From Roseibium marinum (GTDB taxonomy: Bacteria > Pseudomonadota > Alphaproteobacteria > Rhizobiales > Stappiaceae), in assembly GCF_002906165.1 (NCBI RefSeq), contig NZ_PPCN01000013.1, positions 1 through 64,000 on the forward strand: a stretch of DNA of 64,000 nt. Reading direction: 5' to 3'. The notes beneath the pieces were generated by a model. The model saw nothing but the letters and a program-made list of their open reading frames with translations. It searched no databases and was not told the DNA's origin. Positions 1 through 8,399 of this stretch are shown here, in pieces (the stretch's first letter is position 1; each line of letters starts with the position of its first letter). Made by a program: the position numbers and the translations under genes.

Positions 1-1
1 G

Positions 2-103
2 ATCGGTGGGGACAAGCTGATCGAGCGTCACCATCTCGAGAGCTGTCTGATCCGGGCCGGGTTTCTTCAACATGAAACCAGTGAATCAAAAACCCCCGGC
101 TAA
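2..103 (+). CDS. Possible 3' end of an upstream gene (partial)
   Basis: One forward frame is open from the window edge to a TAA at 101-103, ending in residues such as LIERHHLESCLIRAGFL. The stop lies inside the first of two stem-loops that look like a gene-end signal, which is why a coding tail is suspected. No family can be recognised from 33 residues, and the frame may be open by chance. Confidence 0.2.
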   Translation: MGGDKLIERHHLESCLIRAGFLQHETSESKTPG

Positions 104-160
104 CGCCAGGGGTTTGTCAGCAGTCTGAAAGGCCGGTCATTGGACCGGCCTTTGTTGTTT
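90..160 (+). terminator. Tandem stem-loops ending an upstream transcript
   Basis: Two hairpins follow each other. The first pairs AAACCCC (90-96) with GGGGTTT (109-115), with an inner GGC/GCC. The second pairs AAAGGCCGGTC (128-138) with GGACCGGCCTTT (142-153) and is followed by TTTGTTGTTTT, which is a rho-independent terminator. They separate the serC leader from whatever lies to the left. Confidence 0.75.
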
Positions 161-170
161 TGCGGCCGAT

Positions 171-257
171 TTGATTTGACCGGCGTCAAGGATCGTCTTA
201 TCCCAAAGGTGGGCCACCCCTCCCCAACGAGGGGCTACTATCTGTGAGGGTAGACGG
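171..257 (+). promoter_or_regulatory. serC-type RNA leader
   Basis: Directly upstream of serC there are three consecutive hairpins: TTGAC/GTCAA (176-180 with 185-189), CCCCTC/GAGGGG (217-222 with 229-234, loop CCCAAC) and CTAC/GTAG (235-238 with 250-253). The last one contains the GAGGG that serves as Shine-Dalgarno for the ATG at 260, so folding could control translation. Position and multi-hairpin form match the serC leader described for alphaproteobacterial serC-serA operons (Rfam serC element). The family assignment is from memory of that description and needs a covariance-model search. Confidence 0.55.
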
Positions 258-259
258 AT

Positions 260-1438
260 ATGACAGATCTCACCGCAAAGCCGGACGTGCGTCCGGCCAA
301 TCCCAATTTTTCTTCAGGTCCTTGCGCCAAGCGTCCCGGATGGGCGCTTGAGAACCTCGGCGATGCGCCTCTGGGCCGGTCCCACCGTGCGAAACCGGGC
401 AAGGCGAAGCTCGCCGAAGCCATTGAGCTGACCCGCAAGGTGCTGCAGGTACCGGAAAATTACCGGATCGGCATCGTTCCGGCCTCCGACACCGGGGCCG
501 TCGAAATGGCGCTCTGGTCGCTGCTCGGCGCGCGCGGCGCCGACATGCTGGCCTGGGAGAGTTTCGGCTCCGGCTGGGTCACCGATGTGATCAAGCAGCT
601 CAAGCTGGACAATGCCCGCGTGCTGGAAGCCCCTTACGGTGAGCTGCCTGATCTTTCCCAAGTCGATTTTTCAAACGATGTCGTCTTCACCTGGAACGGC
701 ACCACGTCCGGCGTGCGCGTTCCCGATGGCGCCTGGATTCCCGCCGACCGCGAAGGCCTGACGATCTGCGACGCGACTTCCGCTGCCTTCGCGCAGGATC
801 TACCCTTCGACAAGCTCGATGTGGTGACTTTCTCCTGGCAGAAGGTGCTGGGCGGGGAAGCAGCGCATGGCGTCCTGATCCTGAGCCCGCGCGCGGTCGA
901 ACGGCTGGAAAGCTACAGCCCCGCCTGGCCTCTGCCGAAAATCTTCCGCCTCACCAAGGGCGGCAAGCTGATCGAAGGCGTCTTCAAGGGAGAGACGATC
1001 AACACGCCGTCCATGCTCTGCGTCGAGGACTATCTCGACGCGCTGAAATGGGCGGACGGTCTCGGCGGGCTTTCCGGGCTGCGCGCCCGGGCGGATGCCA
1101 ATCTGAAGGTTCTCGCCGACTGGGTGGAGAAGTCGGATTGGGTCGATTTCCTCGCCAAAGATCCGGCGACCCGGTCCAATACCTCCGTCTGCCTGAAAGT
1201 CACCGACCCGGGCGTTCAGGCGCTTGGCGCGGCGGAACAGGCCGCTTTCGCGAAGTCGATTGCCGGTGCGCTGGATGTGGAGGGTGTCGCCTATGATATC
1301 GGCGCCTACCGTGACGCCCCGTCGGGATTGCGCATCTGGGCCGGAGCGACAATCGAGACCGCGGATCTTGAAGCCCTGACCCTGTGGCTCGATTGGGCCT
1401 TCAGGGGCGAAAAATTGAAACTGCCTCAGGCCGCCTGA
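260..1438 (+). CDS. serC: Phosphoserine aminotransferase
   Basis: This is a PLP-dependent aminotransferase that converts 3-phosphohydroxypyruvate to phosphoserine, the second step of serine synthesis; family members can also act in pyridoxal phosphate synthesis. The 392-residue protein begins with the [13 protein letters not shown] region typical of the alphaproteobacterial SerC subtype. The PLP lysine is Lys195 in SWQKVLGGE, and the GTTSGVRVP stretch near residue 147-155 is also conserved. It starts at an ATG whose GAGGG ribosome site is part of the leader hairpin. serA follows 75 bp downstream, so the two are co-transcribed and serine synthesis is regulated together. Confidence 0.95.
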   Translation: MTDLTAKPDVRPANPNFSSGPCAKRPGWALENLGDAPLGRSHRAKPGKAKLAEAIELTRKVLQVPENYRIGIVPASDTGAVEMALWSLLGARGADMLAWESFGSGWVTDVIKQLKLDNARVLEAPYGELPDLSQVDFSNDVVFTWNGTTSGVRVPDGAWIPADREGLTICDATSAAFAQDLPFDKLDVVTFSWQKVLGGEAAHGVLILSPRAVERLESYSPAWPLPKIFRLTKGGKLIEGVFKGETINTPSMLCVEDYLDALKWADGLGGLSGLRARADANLKVLADWVEKSDWVDFLAKDPATRSNTSVCLKVTDPGVQALGAAEQAAFAKSIAGALDVEGVAYDIGAYRDAPSGLRIWAGATIETADLEALTLWLDWAFRGEKLKLPQAA

Positions 1439-1463
1439 GCATTTCCCCACAATGACGACACCA

Positions 1464-1483
1464 CCGGGCGGCAAGCCGCCCGG
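1464..1483 (+). promoter_or_regulatory. Strong intercistronic hairpin between serC and serA
   Basis: CCGGGCGGC (1464-1472) and GCCGCCCGG (1475-1483) form a near-perfect GC-rich palindrome. The following stretch is only weakly T-rich, so it is more likely to give partial termination or protect the serC mRNA 3' end than to stop transcription. The serA Shine-Dalgarno (aggag, 1501-1505) lies just after it. Confidence 0.5.
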
Positions 1484-1513
1484 ATCGTTTCTTGCATTAA
1501 AGGAGATGCCCTG

Positions 1514-3100
1514 ATGGCTCCCAAGGTATTGATTTCAGACAAATTGTCCGCGGCTGCGGTGCAGATCTTCAAGGATCGCGGCGTTGACGCCGATTTCCTG
1601 CCAGATGTCGGCAAGGACAAGGAAAAACTGCTGGAAATCATCGGCCAGTACGACGGTCTCGCAATCCGTTCCGCCACCAAGGTGACGGAAAAGATCATCG
1701 CCGCGGCCGACAGGCTGAAGGTGATCGGGCGAGCCGGCATCGGCGTCGACAATGTCGATATTCCCAAAGCCACCGCCCGCGGCATCATCGTGATGAACAC
1801 GCCCTTCGGCAATGCCATCACCACGGCGGAACACGCGATTTCCATGATGATGTCGGTCACCCGTCAGATTCCCGCGGCCGACGCCTCCACCCAAGCCGGA
1901 AAGTGGGAGAAGTCGCGTTTCATGGGCCGTGAGATCACCGGCAAGACGCTGGGGTTGATCGGCTGCGGAAATATCGGCTCCATCGTCGCGGACAGGGCAA
2001 TCGGCCTGAAGATGAAGGTTATCGCCTTCGACCCCTTCCTGACGCCGGAACGGGCGATGGCGCTCGGGGTCGAGAAGGTGGAACTCGACGAACTGCTGAG
2101 TCGATCCGATGTCATTACGCTGCATACGCCGCTGACCGACAAGACCCGCAACATCATCGATGCGGATGCCATCGCGAAGATGCGCAAGGGATCTTATCTG
2201 GTCAACTGCGCCCGTGGCGGCCTGGCCGACGAGGCAGCCGTGAGGGCCGCGCTCGATGCGGGCAAGCTGGCCGGGGCTGCTTTCGACGTTTTTGTCGACG
2301 AACCGGCGAAGGACAATGTGCTCTTTGGTGCACCGAACTTCGTCTCCACGCCGCATCTCGGCGCTTCCACGTCAGAAGCACAGGAAAATGTCGCGCTGCA
2401 GGTCGCCGAGCAGATGTGCGACTATCTTGTCGACGGAGCCGTCCGCAACGCGCTCAACATGCCGTCGATCTCGGCCGAGGAAGCTCCTCAGCTGTCGCCT
2501 TTCGTCCGCCTTGCCGAGCAGCTCGGTTCCTTCGCCGGACAGCTGACGGAAACCGGGATCGAAGGCGTGCGGCTCGAATATGCCGGCGCGGTCGCGGAGA
2601 TGAATGTCCAGGCGCTGACGGCGGCGGCGATAACCGGGCTGCTGACGCCGCTTCTCCAGACGGTCAACATGGTCTCCGCGCCTATCCTGGCAAAGGAACG
2701 CGGCATCAAGGTCGAGGAAACGCGCCGTGAAAAGCAGGGGGCCTATGAGACCTATATCAGGCTCACCGTCTTGACTGAGCGCCAGGAAAGATCCGTTGCC
2801 GGAACCGTCTTCGGGGACGGCAAGCCGCGGATCATCCAGGTGAAGGGCATCAATATGGAAGCCGAACTCGGCCACCATATGCTCTACATCACAAATGAGG
2901 ACAAACCCGGTTTCATCGGACAACTGGGCATGGAACTCGGTTCCAGCGGTGTCAACATCGCCACCTTCAATCTCGGCCGGTCCGCTCCGGGCGAGGATGC
3001 GATCTGCCTCGTCGAAGTGGACGGGCCGGTTCCGGTCGAGGTCATGGCCCGGCTGGAAGCGGTGTCGCACGTCAAGCAGGTGAAATCGCTGACGTTCTGA
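1514..3100 (+). CDS. serA: D-3-phosphoglycerate dehydrogenase
   Basis: This enzyme oxidises 3-phosphoglycerate to 3-phosphohydroxypyruvate with NAD, the committing step of serine biosynthesis; the product is the substrate of SerC encoded just upstream. The 528-residue protein is the long form: a split substrate domain, an NAD Rossmann domain (GLIGCGNIGS at about 147-156), an intervening domain (about 320-450) and a C-terminal ACT domain (HMLYITNEDKPGFIG), where serine feedback normally acts. The catalytic triad is visible as Arg234 (NCARGG), Glu263 and His281 (STPHLGAST). An AGGAG site lies 8 bp before the ATG. Confidence 0.96.
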   Translation: MAPKVLISDKLSAAAVQIFKDRGVDADFLPDVGKDKEKLLEIIGQYDGLAIRSATKVTEKIIAAADRLKVIGRAGIGVDNVDIPKATARGIIVMNTPFGNAITTAEHAISMMMSVTRQIPAADASTQAGKWEKSRFMGREITGKTLGLIGCGNIGSIVADRAIGLKMKVIAFDPFLTPERAMALGVEKVELDELLSRSDVITLHTPLTDKTRNIIDADAIAKMRKGSYLVNCARGGLADEAAVRAALDAGKLAGAAFDVFVDEPAKDNVLFGAPNFVSTPHLGASTSEAQENVALQVAEQMCDYLVDGAVRNALNMPSISAEEAPQLSPFVRLAEQLGSFAGQLTETGIEGVRLEYAGAVAEMNVQALTAAAITGLLTPLLQTVNMVSAPILAKERGIKVEETRREKQGAYETYIRLTVLTERQERSVAGTVFGDGKPRIIQVKGINMEAELGHHMLYITNEDKPGFIGQLGMELGSSGVNIATFNLGRSAPGEDAICLVEVDGPVPVEVMARLEAVSHVKQVKSLTF

Positions 3101-3111
3101 TAGCGAAAGAG

Positions 3112-3144
3112 GTCCGAAAAGGGGCTCTCGGTCTCTTTTCGGAC
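3112..3144. terminator. Stem-loop after serA
   Basis: GTCCGAAAAG (3112-3121) pairs perfectly with CTTTTCGGAC (3135-3144). It lies 11 bp past the serA stop, between convergent genes. No long T-run follows, so intrinsic termination may be weak. A further short C/G-rich inverted repeat (CCCC/GGGG around 3217-3228) lies before the opposing gene. Confidence 0.5.
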
Positions 3145-3259
3145 ACCATCCGGGCAATGAGGGGAAAAGCCTCTCTGCCGATACGGTTTTGTCGTTTATC
3201 CCCATCCAGTCCCTCTCCCCACAAGGGGGACGGGCTGTAGATACCTTAAAAACGACCGC

Positions 3260-4156
3260 TTACGCCGGTTTGTTTCCCAGGCGCTGCAGGATGCGTCCGT
3301 CCAGGACCACCAGCCCGGCCAGAAGTATGGCGAAGCCGCCGAGCTGAATTGTGTCGAGCTTTTCTCCGAGAATGAGCCAGCCCAGGAACAGCGCGCTTGC
3401 CGGAACGAGCAGCGTGACAAGGGAGGCATTCGTTGCGCCGGCATCCGCCAGGAGCTGGAAATAGATCAGATAGGCAATGGCCGTTGCAACGAGGCCGAGG
3501 GCGGCGACGTTCAGCCAGACGGTCGGGCTGGCATCGGTCAGTGCCCAGCCGGAACTTGTGAGCAGCGCAACGGGCAGCATGATCACGCTGGAGCCCATGA
3601 GCTGCCCGGTGGCCGAGACCTGTGGAGGCAGGGATTTGAACCGCCGGGCAAAGGTCGCGGCGCACGCATAGGAAATTGCCGCTCCCAGGCAGCAGAGCTG
3701 AGCCCAGACCGGGTCCGTCGCAAGGCCCGAGAGGCTGCCGGACAGCATGACCGCGACGCCCGCGATGCCCAGCACCACCCCGGCGATCCGATGCGCCTGA
3801 AGCGTCTCCTGTTTCACCAGCACGCCCGCCACGAGGACGGTGAAGATGGGAGTTGTGGCGTTGAGGATCGACGCCAGTCCCGCGCCGATCACGGTCTGTC
3901 CGAGAAACAGGAGCGAAAAGGGTATCGCGTTGTTCAACAGTCCCAGGATGAGAAAGGGAAGCGCCAGGCGCAGCTCGAGCCTTGCCAGAAGGCCCTGGTG
4001 CCAGAGGTAGAGAAGCAAGGCGGCGCAGGCGATGGAAACCCTGAAGAAGACCAGCACAAAGGGCGGGATCTCGGCCACGGCCACCTTGGCGAACAGGAAG
4101 GATCCCCCCCAGATGACACCAAGCACACTCAGCAGGATCCAGTTTCTCAAAGACAT
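3260..4156 (-). CDS. DMT-superfamily exporter (EamA family)
   Basis: This inner-membrane protein of 298 residues has ten predicted hydrophobic segments arranged as two EamA repeats (about 5-140 and 150-285). The motif GVIWGGSFLFAKVA is near the N-terminus and the second repeat contains GLVATAIAYLIYF, both typical of drug/metabolite transporters of the RhaT/YdcZ-like kind. The substrate cannot be inferred. It is convergent with serA and has no co-directional partner. The chosen start gives MSLRNW directly followed by the first membrane segment. Confidence 0.85.
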   Translation of the reverse strand: MSLRNWILLSVLGVIWGGSFLFAKVAVAEIPPFVLVFFRVSIACAALLLYLWHQGLLARLELRLALPFLILGLLNNAIPFSLLFLGQTVIGAGLASILNATTPIFTVLVAGVLVKQETLQAHRIAGVVLGIAGVAVMLSGSLSGLATDPVWAQLCCLGAAISYACAATFARRFKSLPPQVSATGQLMGSSVIMLPVALLTSSGWALTDASPTVWLNVAALGLVATAIAYLIYFQLLADAGATNASLVTLLVPASALFLGWLILGEKLDTIQLGGFAILLAGLVVLDGRILQRLGNKPA

Positions 4157-4605
4157 CCGATGATCTCACAGGCCTGTCAGAGCTGTCGGCGTTCCAATGA
4201 ACGCAGATAGGGTGCTCTATCGATTTAAAACCGATCAACAGACATCCAACGGGAAATGATTGCAGGTCTGTCGATCCAACAAGGCAACCGGCCTATCACG
4301 CCGATGCACCCCGGCCCACCCGAAAAGCGATTTGCCGCAGGCATGGTTCGCCCAGTTTCGTCTGAAAGCGTAATCGGACAGGGGCGCGCGGCGTCGTGCC
4401 TCAAAAACGCCAAGGAAAGCATTATGAATGCGGTCCGGAAAAGATTTGGCCGTAGCGTCATAATTTCCGCTCAGAGACTCGCGTGAGCCCGCAATCCTGT
4501 CTATAGTCCGCGCCGTTTGCCCCGGTCCGTTTGCCGGGGCTCGTCGTGTTGGCACCCGGGTTGCGGTCCGGGTTCGGAAAGCTGCTTCAGGAGAGCAAAG
4601 ATTAG
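4157..4605. other. Intergenic region upstream of purA
   Basis: About 450 bp carry no convincing gene; short open frames on both strands lack family resemblance. Near purA there are two leader hairpins, GCCCCGG/CCGGGGC (4519-4525 with 4534-4540) and a CCCGG/CCGGG pair just after it. A possible -10 element (CTATAG, 4501-4506 region) precedes them, so the purA promoter probably lies around 4470-4510. No purine (PurR-type) operator could be recognised. Confidence 0.4.
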
Positions 4606-5898
4606 ATGGCGAATGTGGTTGTTGTCGGTTCGCAATGGGGTGACGAGGGCAAAGGCAAGATTGTCGACTGGCTGTCGGAACAGGCCGATGTCATCGTGAG
4701 GTTCCAGGGCGGGCACAACGCCGGGCATACGCTGGTCATAGATGGCGTGAGCTACAAGCTTTCCCTTCTGCCGTCCGGGGTGGCGCGCGAGGGCAAGCTG
4801 TCGGTCATCGGCAATGGCGTCGTTCTTGATCCGCATGCCCTTGCCGAGGAAGTCGAACGCCTCGGGCAGCAAGGCGTGGTCGTGACGCCCGAAAACCTGC
4901 GTGTTGCCGAAAATGTCACCCTGATCCTGTCGCTGCATCGCGAGCTGGACGCCTTGCGCGAAAATTCCAACACCGGCACGCGGATCGGCACGACCAAACG
5001 CGGCATCGGCCCGGCCTATGAAGACAAGGTCGGCCGCAGGGCCATCCGGCTGATGGATCTCAAGAACCTGACGACCCTGCCGGCGAAGATCGACCGCCTC
5101 CTGACCCATCACAATGCACTGCGGCGCGGTCTCGGCCAGGACGAGATTTCCGCCCAGGCGATCTATGACGAACTTGCCAGTGTCGCGGACAAGGTCCTGC
5201 CCTACATGGACAAGGTCTGGTACCTGCTGGACGATCTGCGCCGTCAGGGCAAGCGGATCCTGTTCGAAGGCGCGCAGGGTGCGCTTCTGGATATCGATCA
5301 CGGCACCTATCCTTTCGTGACGTCTTCCAACACGGTCGCGGGCCAGGCAGCCACGGGCTGCGGTCTGGGACCTGGCTCCATCGGCTATGTGCTCGGTATC
5401 ACCAAGGCCTACACGACGCGCGTAGGGGAGGGGCCGTTTCCGACCGAGCAGCAGAATGAAGTCGGAGAGTTTCTCGGAAGCCGCGGCCACGAATTCGGCA
5501 CGGTCACCGGACGCCGGCGGCGCTGCGGCTGGTTCGACGCGGTTCTGGTGCGCCAGACGGTCAGCACCTCCGGCATCAATGGTATCGCGCTGACCAAGCT
5601 GGACGTTCTCGACGGCCTGGATGAAATCAAGATCTGCATCGGTTATGAACTGGATGGGGAGCGGATCGATTACCTGCCGGCTTCGCAGGGCGCGCAGGAA
5701 CGGGTGGTGCCGATCTACGAAAGCCTGCCGGGCTGGAAGGAATCGACCGAGGGGGCGCGGACCTGGGCCGATCTGCCGGCGCAGGCGATCAAATATGTGC
5801 GCCACGTCGAGGAACTGATCGGTGCGCCGGTCGCGATCCTCTCGACCAGCCCGGAGCGGGATGACACAATTCTTGTGCAGAATCCGTTCCAGGATTGA
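4606..5898 (+). CDS. purA: Adenylosuccinate synthetase
   Basis: It joins IMP and aspartate with GTP to form adenylosuccinate, the first step of AMP synthesis, in the cytosol. The 430-residue sequence is collinear with the family: the GTP-binding [10 protein letters not shown] is at residues 12-21, QGGHNAGHT follows, [13 protein letters not shown] binds IMP, and the C-terminal TSPERDDTI closes the nucleotide site. AGGAGAG lies 10 bp before the ATG. The gene appears monocistronic. A hairpin formed by GCATCCTG (5940-5947) and CAGGATGC (5966-5973) follows the stop. Confidence 0.97.
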   Translation: MANVVVVGSQWGDEGKGKIVDWLSEQADVIVRFQGGHNAGHTLVIDGVSYKLSLLPSGVAREGKLSVIGNGVVLDPHALAEEVERLGQQGVVVTPENLRVAENVTLILSLHRELDALRENSNTGTRIGTTKRGIGPAYEDKVGRRAIRLMDLKNLTTLPAKIDRLLTHHNALRRGLGQDEISAQAIYDELASVADKVLPYMDKVWYLLDDLRRQGKRILFEGAQGALLDIDHGTYPFVTSSNTVAGQAATGCGLGPGSIGYVLGITKAYTTRVGEGPFPTEQQNEVGEFLGSRGHEFGTVTGRRRRCGWFDAVLVRQTVSTSGINGIALTKLDVLDGLDEIKICIGYELDGERIDYLPASQGAQERVVPIYESLPGWKESTEGARTWADLPAQAIKYVRHVEELIGAPVAILSTSPERDDTILVQNPFQD

Positions 5899-6307
5899 GA
5901 TCGCCGGTGATATCCGCCCATTATTGAAGGTGCGATGGGGCATCCTGCGTGCGAGATAACGCGGACAGGATGCTCCAACCCATTAGGATTGATCAACTTT
6001 TTGCTTTCACACGGGTACCCATGACAGCAGATTGATCCGGAGCGTTGCGAATCAAGGCGTGCTCCACCAAGTATTCTCAAATGCGCATGCGCGCGTTGAG
6101 CCTGTAAATACGTGATAGGAAGAGGTGCTGTAGGATAGGTATGCGAGCGGGATATTTGAAGAAATAGCATAGGTCTTCAAAAACTTGCTATAAGCCTGAC
6201 AAAGCTCTGAAAATTCGGAGATCTGAAAATTCGGGAATCCGAAAAATCAGGGAACCGGAATTCAGGCCCGCATATGAGATCCTGGCAGTTCGCCGGTAGG
6301 CAGGAAG
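5899..6307. other. Intergenic region between purA and a membrane-protein gene
   Basis: About 400 bp have no supported gene. Visible structure: the hairpin after purA (5940-5973), an 8-bp direct repeat GATTGATC (5987-5994 and 6030-6037), and an irregular triple repeat of GAAAATTCGG/GAAAAATCAGG type at about 6208-6255, just upstream of the next gene. The last of these could be a regulatory region or simple sequence drift. Confidence 0.35.
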
Positions 6308-8065
6308 ATGGCTGATTACTATTCAATTCTGAAGAAAACGATCGCGTCTTTGCCGGAAAGCAACGGTGCTGCCCGCAGAAGCGTATACAGCCGGGCGCGC
6401 ACCGCCATTGTCAATCAGCTGAAGGCCTACGAACCGCCGCTTTCTCCTTCCGAAATAACGGCGGAACAGCTGCGCCTGGAAGAATCGATCCGCAAGGTCG
6501 AGGCGGAAGCCGCCCGCGAAAGTCTCGGTCTGGGGCCCGTGGTGCCCAAGACCGAAACTCCTGCTTCACAGCCTGCGGCCGCAGCGGCCCCGCCCGCCGT
6601 CCGGCAGGAACCGGCAGCGGTGGAGCCTGCCGGCGAACCCGCGCCGGCTGAGCAGGCTTCTGCCCAGGGCCCGGCCTCTCCCGAGGCGGACATTCCGTCG
6701 CCGCTGAAAGATACCCTTTCGGAAGCGCAGTCTCTGGGGACAGCCGCCAATCAGGCCGTTCAAAATGCAAAGGACGCTGTCGAGCCCGCAATCGATCAGA
6801 GTTCTCAGAGCGTTCAGCGTGCTTCGTCCGAGCGGCTGGAACCGGCATTCGATGACCGGTCCGCGGCGGACGATGGACTTTTCGAACCGGACAGCTTTGA
6901 CGAACAGTCAGCTTATGACGGTGCGGAGGAAACCGCGCCCAAAGGCAAGGCCGGGAAAAACGGCCGCGCCAGGCGGGACCGGCCAAGCGCCTCGGATGCG
7001 CTGCGGGAAGGCGCGGGCAGCCGCACGGTTCCCTTCGCGATTGCCGGTGTCCTGGTGCTGGTGCTTCTGGGAGCCGGGGTGTATTTTTTCCTGCCCTCCG
7101 GCGACAAGGCCGCAGACAGCGGAGCGGGTACGGTCTCCACACCGGCCGAGACGGCATCCACGCCGCAGCCTGCCGAGGAAGAGCTGGTTGCCGCTCCCGC
7201 GGGAACTCCGGACGAGGCCGAGACGTCGAAAAATACGGACCGGCTGCTGAACGACGGCGAAGCGGAAGTGGTCGCGCCGGATGCGAGAACCGTCACCACC
7301 ACGACAATCACGCCGCAGGAACCCCCGGCATCGGATGCTGACGGAACTCCGGTTGTCGCCAATGCGGAAAACGAGCCGTCTCCGCTTGCGCCCGAAGCAC
7401 CTTTGGATGCGATCGATACGCCCGCACTTGTCGGCGAACCGGCAGCGGTCCCGCAGGACAATCTGACTGCCATTGCCCCGGAAGAAGCAACTCCTTCCGA
7501 AACCGCCGAAGGTCTTGATCCCGGCGTTCAACGATCCATTCTCTACGAGGAGGGTGAGGACACCGGCGGCGCGGGCACGGCGGCGCAGGGCGCCGTGGTC
7601 TGGAGCGTCGAAGAGGAAACGGATCTCGACGGCAAGGCTCAAGCCGTCCTGAGCGCATCGGTGGAAATTCCCGAACGGGACGTGAAGGTCGATATCCGGA
7701 TAAAGCCGAATGACGACACATCCCTTCCGGCAAGTCATCTTGTGGAAATAAAATACGAATTTCCGGAGACTTTTGCCGCGGGCGACGTGGTCAACGTTCC
7801 GGGCCTGGTCATGAAGCCAACGGAAGAAGCGCGGGGCGACGCCCTGATCGGGGCTTCCGTCAAGGTGTCTCCCGGCTTCTTCTGGATCGCGCTTTCCAGC
7901 CTGCCGAACGAACAGCAGCGCAATCTGGCTCTGTTGCGGGAACGTGGCTGGATCGATATTCCGATGCTTTACGAAAACGGCAAGCGCGGTATCCTGACCC
8001 TTGAAAAAGGCAACGCGGGGAACGAGGCAGTCGAAAAGGCTATCTCGGCCTGGCAAGCCGGCTGA
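6308..8065 (+). CDS. Conserved single-pass membrane protein of unknown function
   Basis: The 585-residue protein has three parts. A cytosolic N-terminal domain (1-75) is basic and helical and begins YYSILKKTIASLPE; a similar start is found in many Rhizobiales proteins of unknown function. A long acidic, Ala/Pro/Glu-rich low-complexity linker holds one transmembrane helix (about 240-262, AIAGVLVLVLLGAG). A globular C-terminal domain (about 405-585), presumably periplasmic, contains VVWSVEEETD and a final ERGWIDIPMLYENGKRG. The topology suggests an envelope protein sensing or binding something outside the membrane. The function is unknown and no motif for catalysis is visible. Confidence 0.75.
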   Translation: MADYYSILKKTIASLPESNGAARRSVYSRARTAIVNQLKAYEPPLSPSEITAEQLRLEESIRKVEAEAARESLGLGPVVPKTETPASQPAAAAAPPAVRQEPAAVEPAGEPAPAEQASAQGPASPEADIPSPLKDTLSEAQSLGTAANQAVQNAKDAVEPAIDQSSQSVQRASSERLEPAFDDRSAADDGLFEPDSFDEQSAYDGAEETAPKGKAGKNGRARRDRPSASDALREGAGSRTVPFAIAGVLVLVLLGAGVYFFLPSGDKAADSGAGTVSTPAETASTPQPAEEELVAAPAGTPDEAETSKNTDRLLNDGEAEVVAPDARTVTTTTITPQEPPASDADGTPVVANAENEPSPLAPEAPLDAIDTPALVGEPAAVPQDNLTAIAPEEATPSETAEGLDPGVQRSILYEEGEDTGGAGTAAQGAVVWSVEEETDLDGKAQAVLSASVEIPERDVKVDIRIKPNDDTSLPASHLVEIKYEFPETFAAGDVVNVPGLVMKPTEEARGDALIGASVKVSPGFFWIALSSLPNEQQRNLALLRERGWIDIPMLYENGKRGILTLEKGNAGNEAVEKAISAWQAG

Positions 8066-8111
8066 CGGATACGTTATCGGGATAATCTTCAAAAGCTGAC
8101 GCGTGGTGGCT

Positions 8112-8135
8112 TGCCTTTTTGAATTGAAAAAGGCA
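8112..8135. terminator. Stem-loop between a membrane-protein gene and the TPP riboswitch
   Basis: TGCCTTTTT (8112-8120) pairs with AAAAAGGCA (8127-8135) around a six-base loop. It sits just after the preceding gene and just before the riboswitch, so it probably insulates the two transcripts. The T-run is in the ascending arm, which is unusual for a forward terminator. Confidence 0.4.
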
Positions 8136-8149
8136 TGTTCCGCCTTGGT

Positions 8150-8237
8150 CCGAGGGGTGCTCCGGTGACCGGAGCTGAGATGGTGTTGAGCCGAACCCTT
8201 AGAACCTGATCCGGGTCATGCCGGCGAAGGGACGGAA
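8150..8237 (+). promoter_or_regulatory. TPP riboswitch (THI element)
   Basis: The sequence carries the conserved core of the thiamine pyrophosphate aptamer in order: GAGGGGTGC (8152-8160), GCTGAGAT (8174-8181), ACCCTTAGAACCTGATCCGG (8195-8214) and TCATGCCGGCGAAGGGA (8216-8232). It precedes a thiamine-precursor transport operon, the expected target. Binding of TPP should reduce expression. The downstream region holds the likely switch (next entry). Confidence 0.95.
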
Positions 8238-8252
8238 TCCTTAGCCTTTCCC

Positions 8253-8296
8253 GGATCTCCAATGTCAATTTCGGCTTGTCCGAAGACGGGAGATCC
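8253..8296 (+). promoter_or_regulatory. Probable riboswitch expression platform (Shine-Dalgarno sequestering hairpin)
   Basis: GGATCTCC (8253-8260) is perfectly complementary to GGAGATCC (8289-8296), and a smaller TTCGG/CCGAA hairpin (8270-8274 with 8280-8284) sits in the loop. The 3' arm overlaps GGGAG (8288-8292), a good ribosome site for the ATG at 8298. There is no T-run, so control is more likely translational than by termination. This is inference from complementarity. Confidence 0.55.
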
Positions 8297-8297
8297 T

Positions 8298-8399
8298 ATG
8301 CGTTTATGCCTGCCATTGCGGCGGCTTCTGCGTTTGCAGAGACCGCCCGCTGATATGACTACCCCGGAACGGCCGCGTATGGGCGGAGGGGCGTCATGA
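8298..8399 (+). CDS. Short leader ORF between TPP riboswitch and permease
   Basis: A 33-codon frame begins with ATG 6 bp after GGGAG and ends TGA at 8397-8399, overlapping the permease ATG (8396-8398) as ATGA. The product (MRLCLPLRRLLRLQRPPADM..., Arg/Leu-rich) resembles nothing known. The arrangement would let ribosomes that enter at the riboswitch-controlled site reinitiate on the permease. The permease also has its own GGAGGG at about 8385-8390. It could equally be a remnant of a deleted gene. Confidence 0.4.
   Translation: MRLCLPLRRLLRLQRPPADMTTPERPRMGGGAS

Noticed and set aside
3201-3240. CCCTCTCCCCACAAGGGGG repeat-like string before the DMT exporter gene
   Set aside because: It resembles short intergenic repeats of Rhizobiales, but only one copy is seen here, so it was not listed as a repeat.
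5987-6037. Direct repeat GATTGATC as a possible insertion footprint
   Set aside because: Only 8 bp, no transposase or inverted termini nearby; chance is likely.
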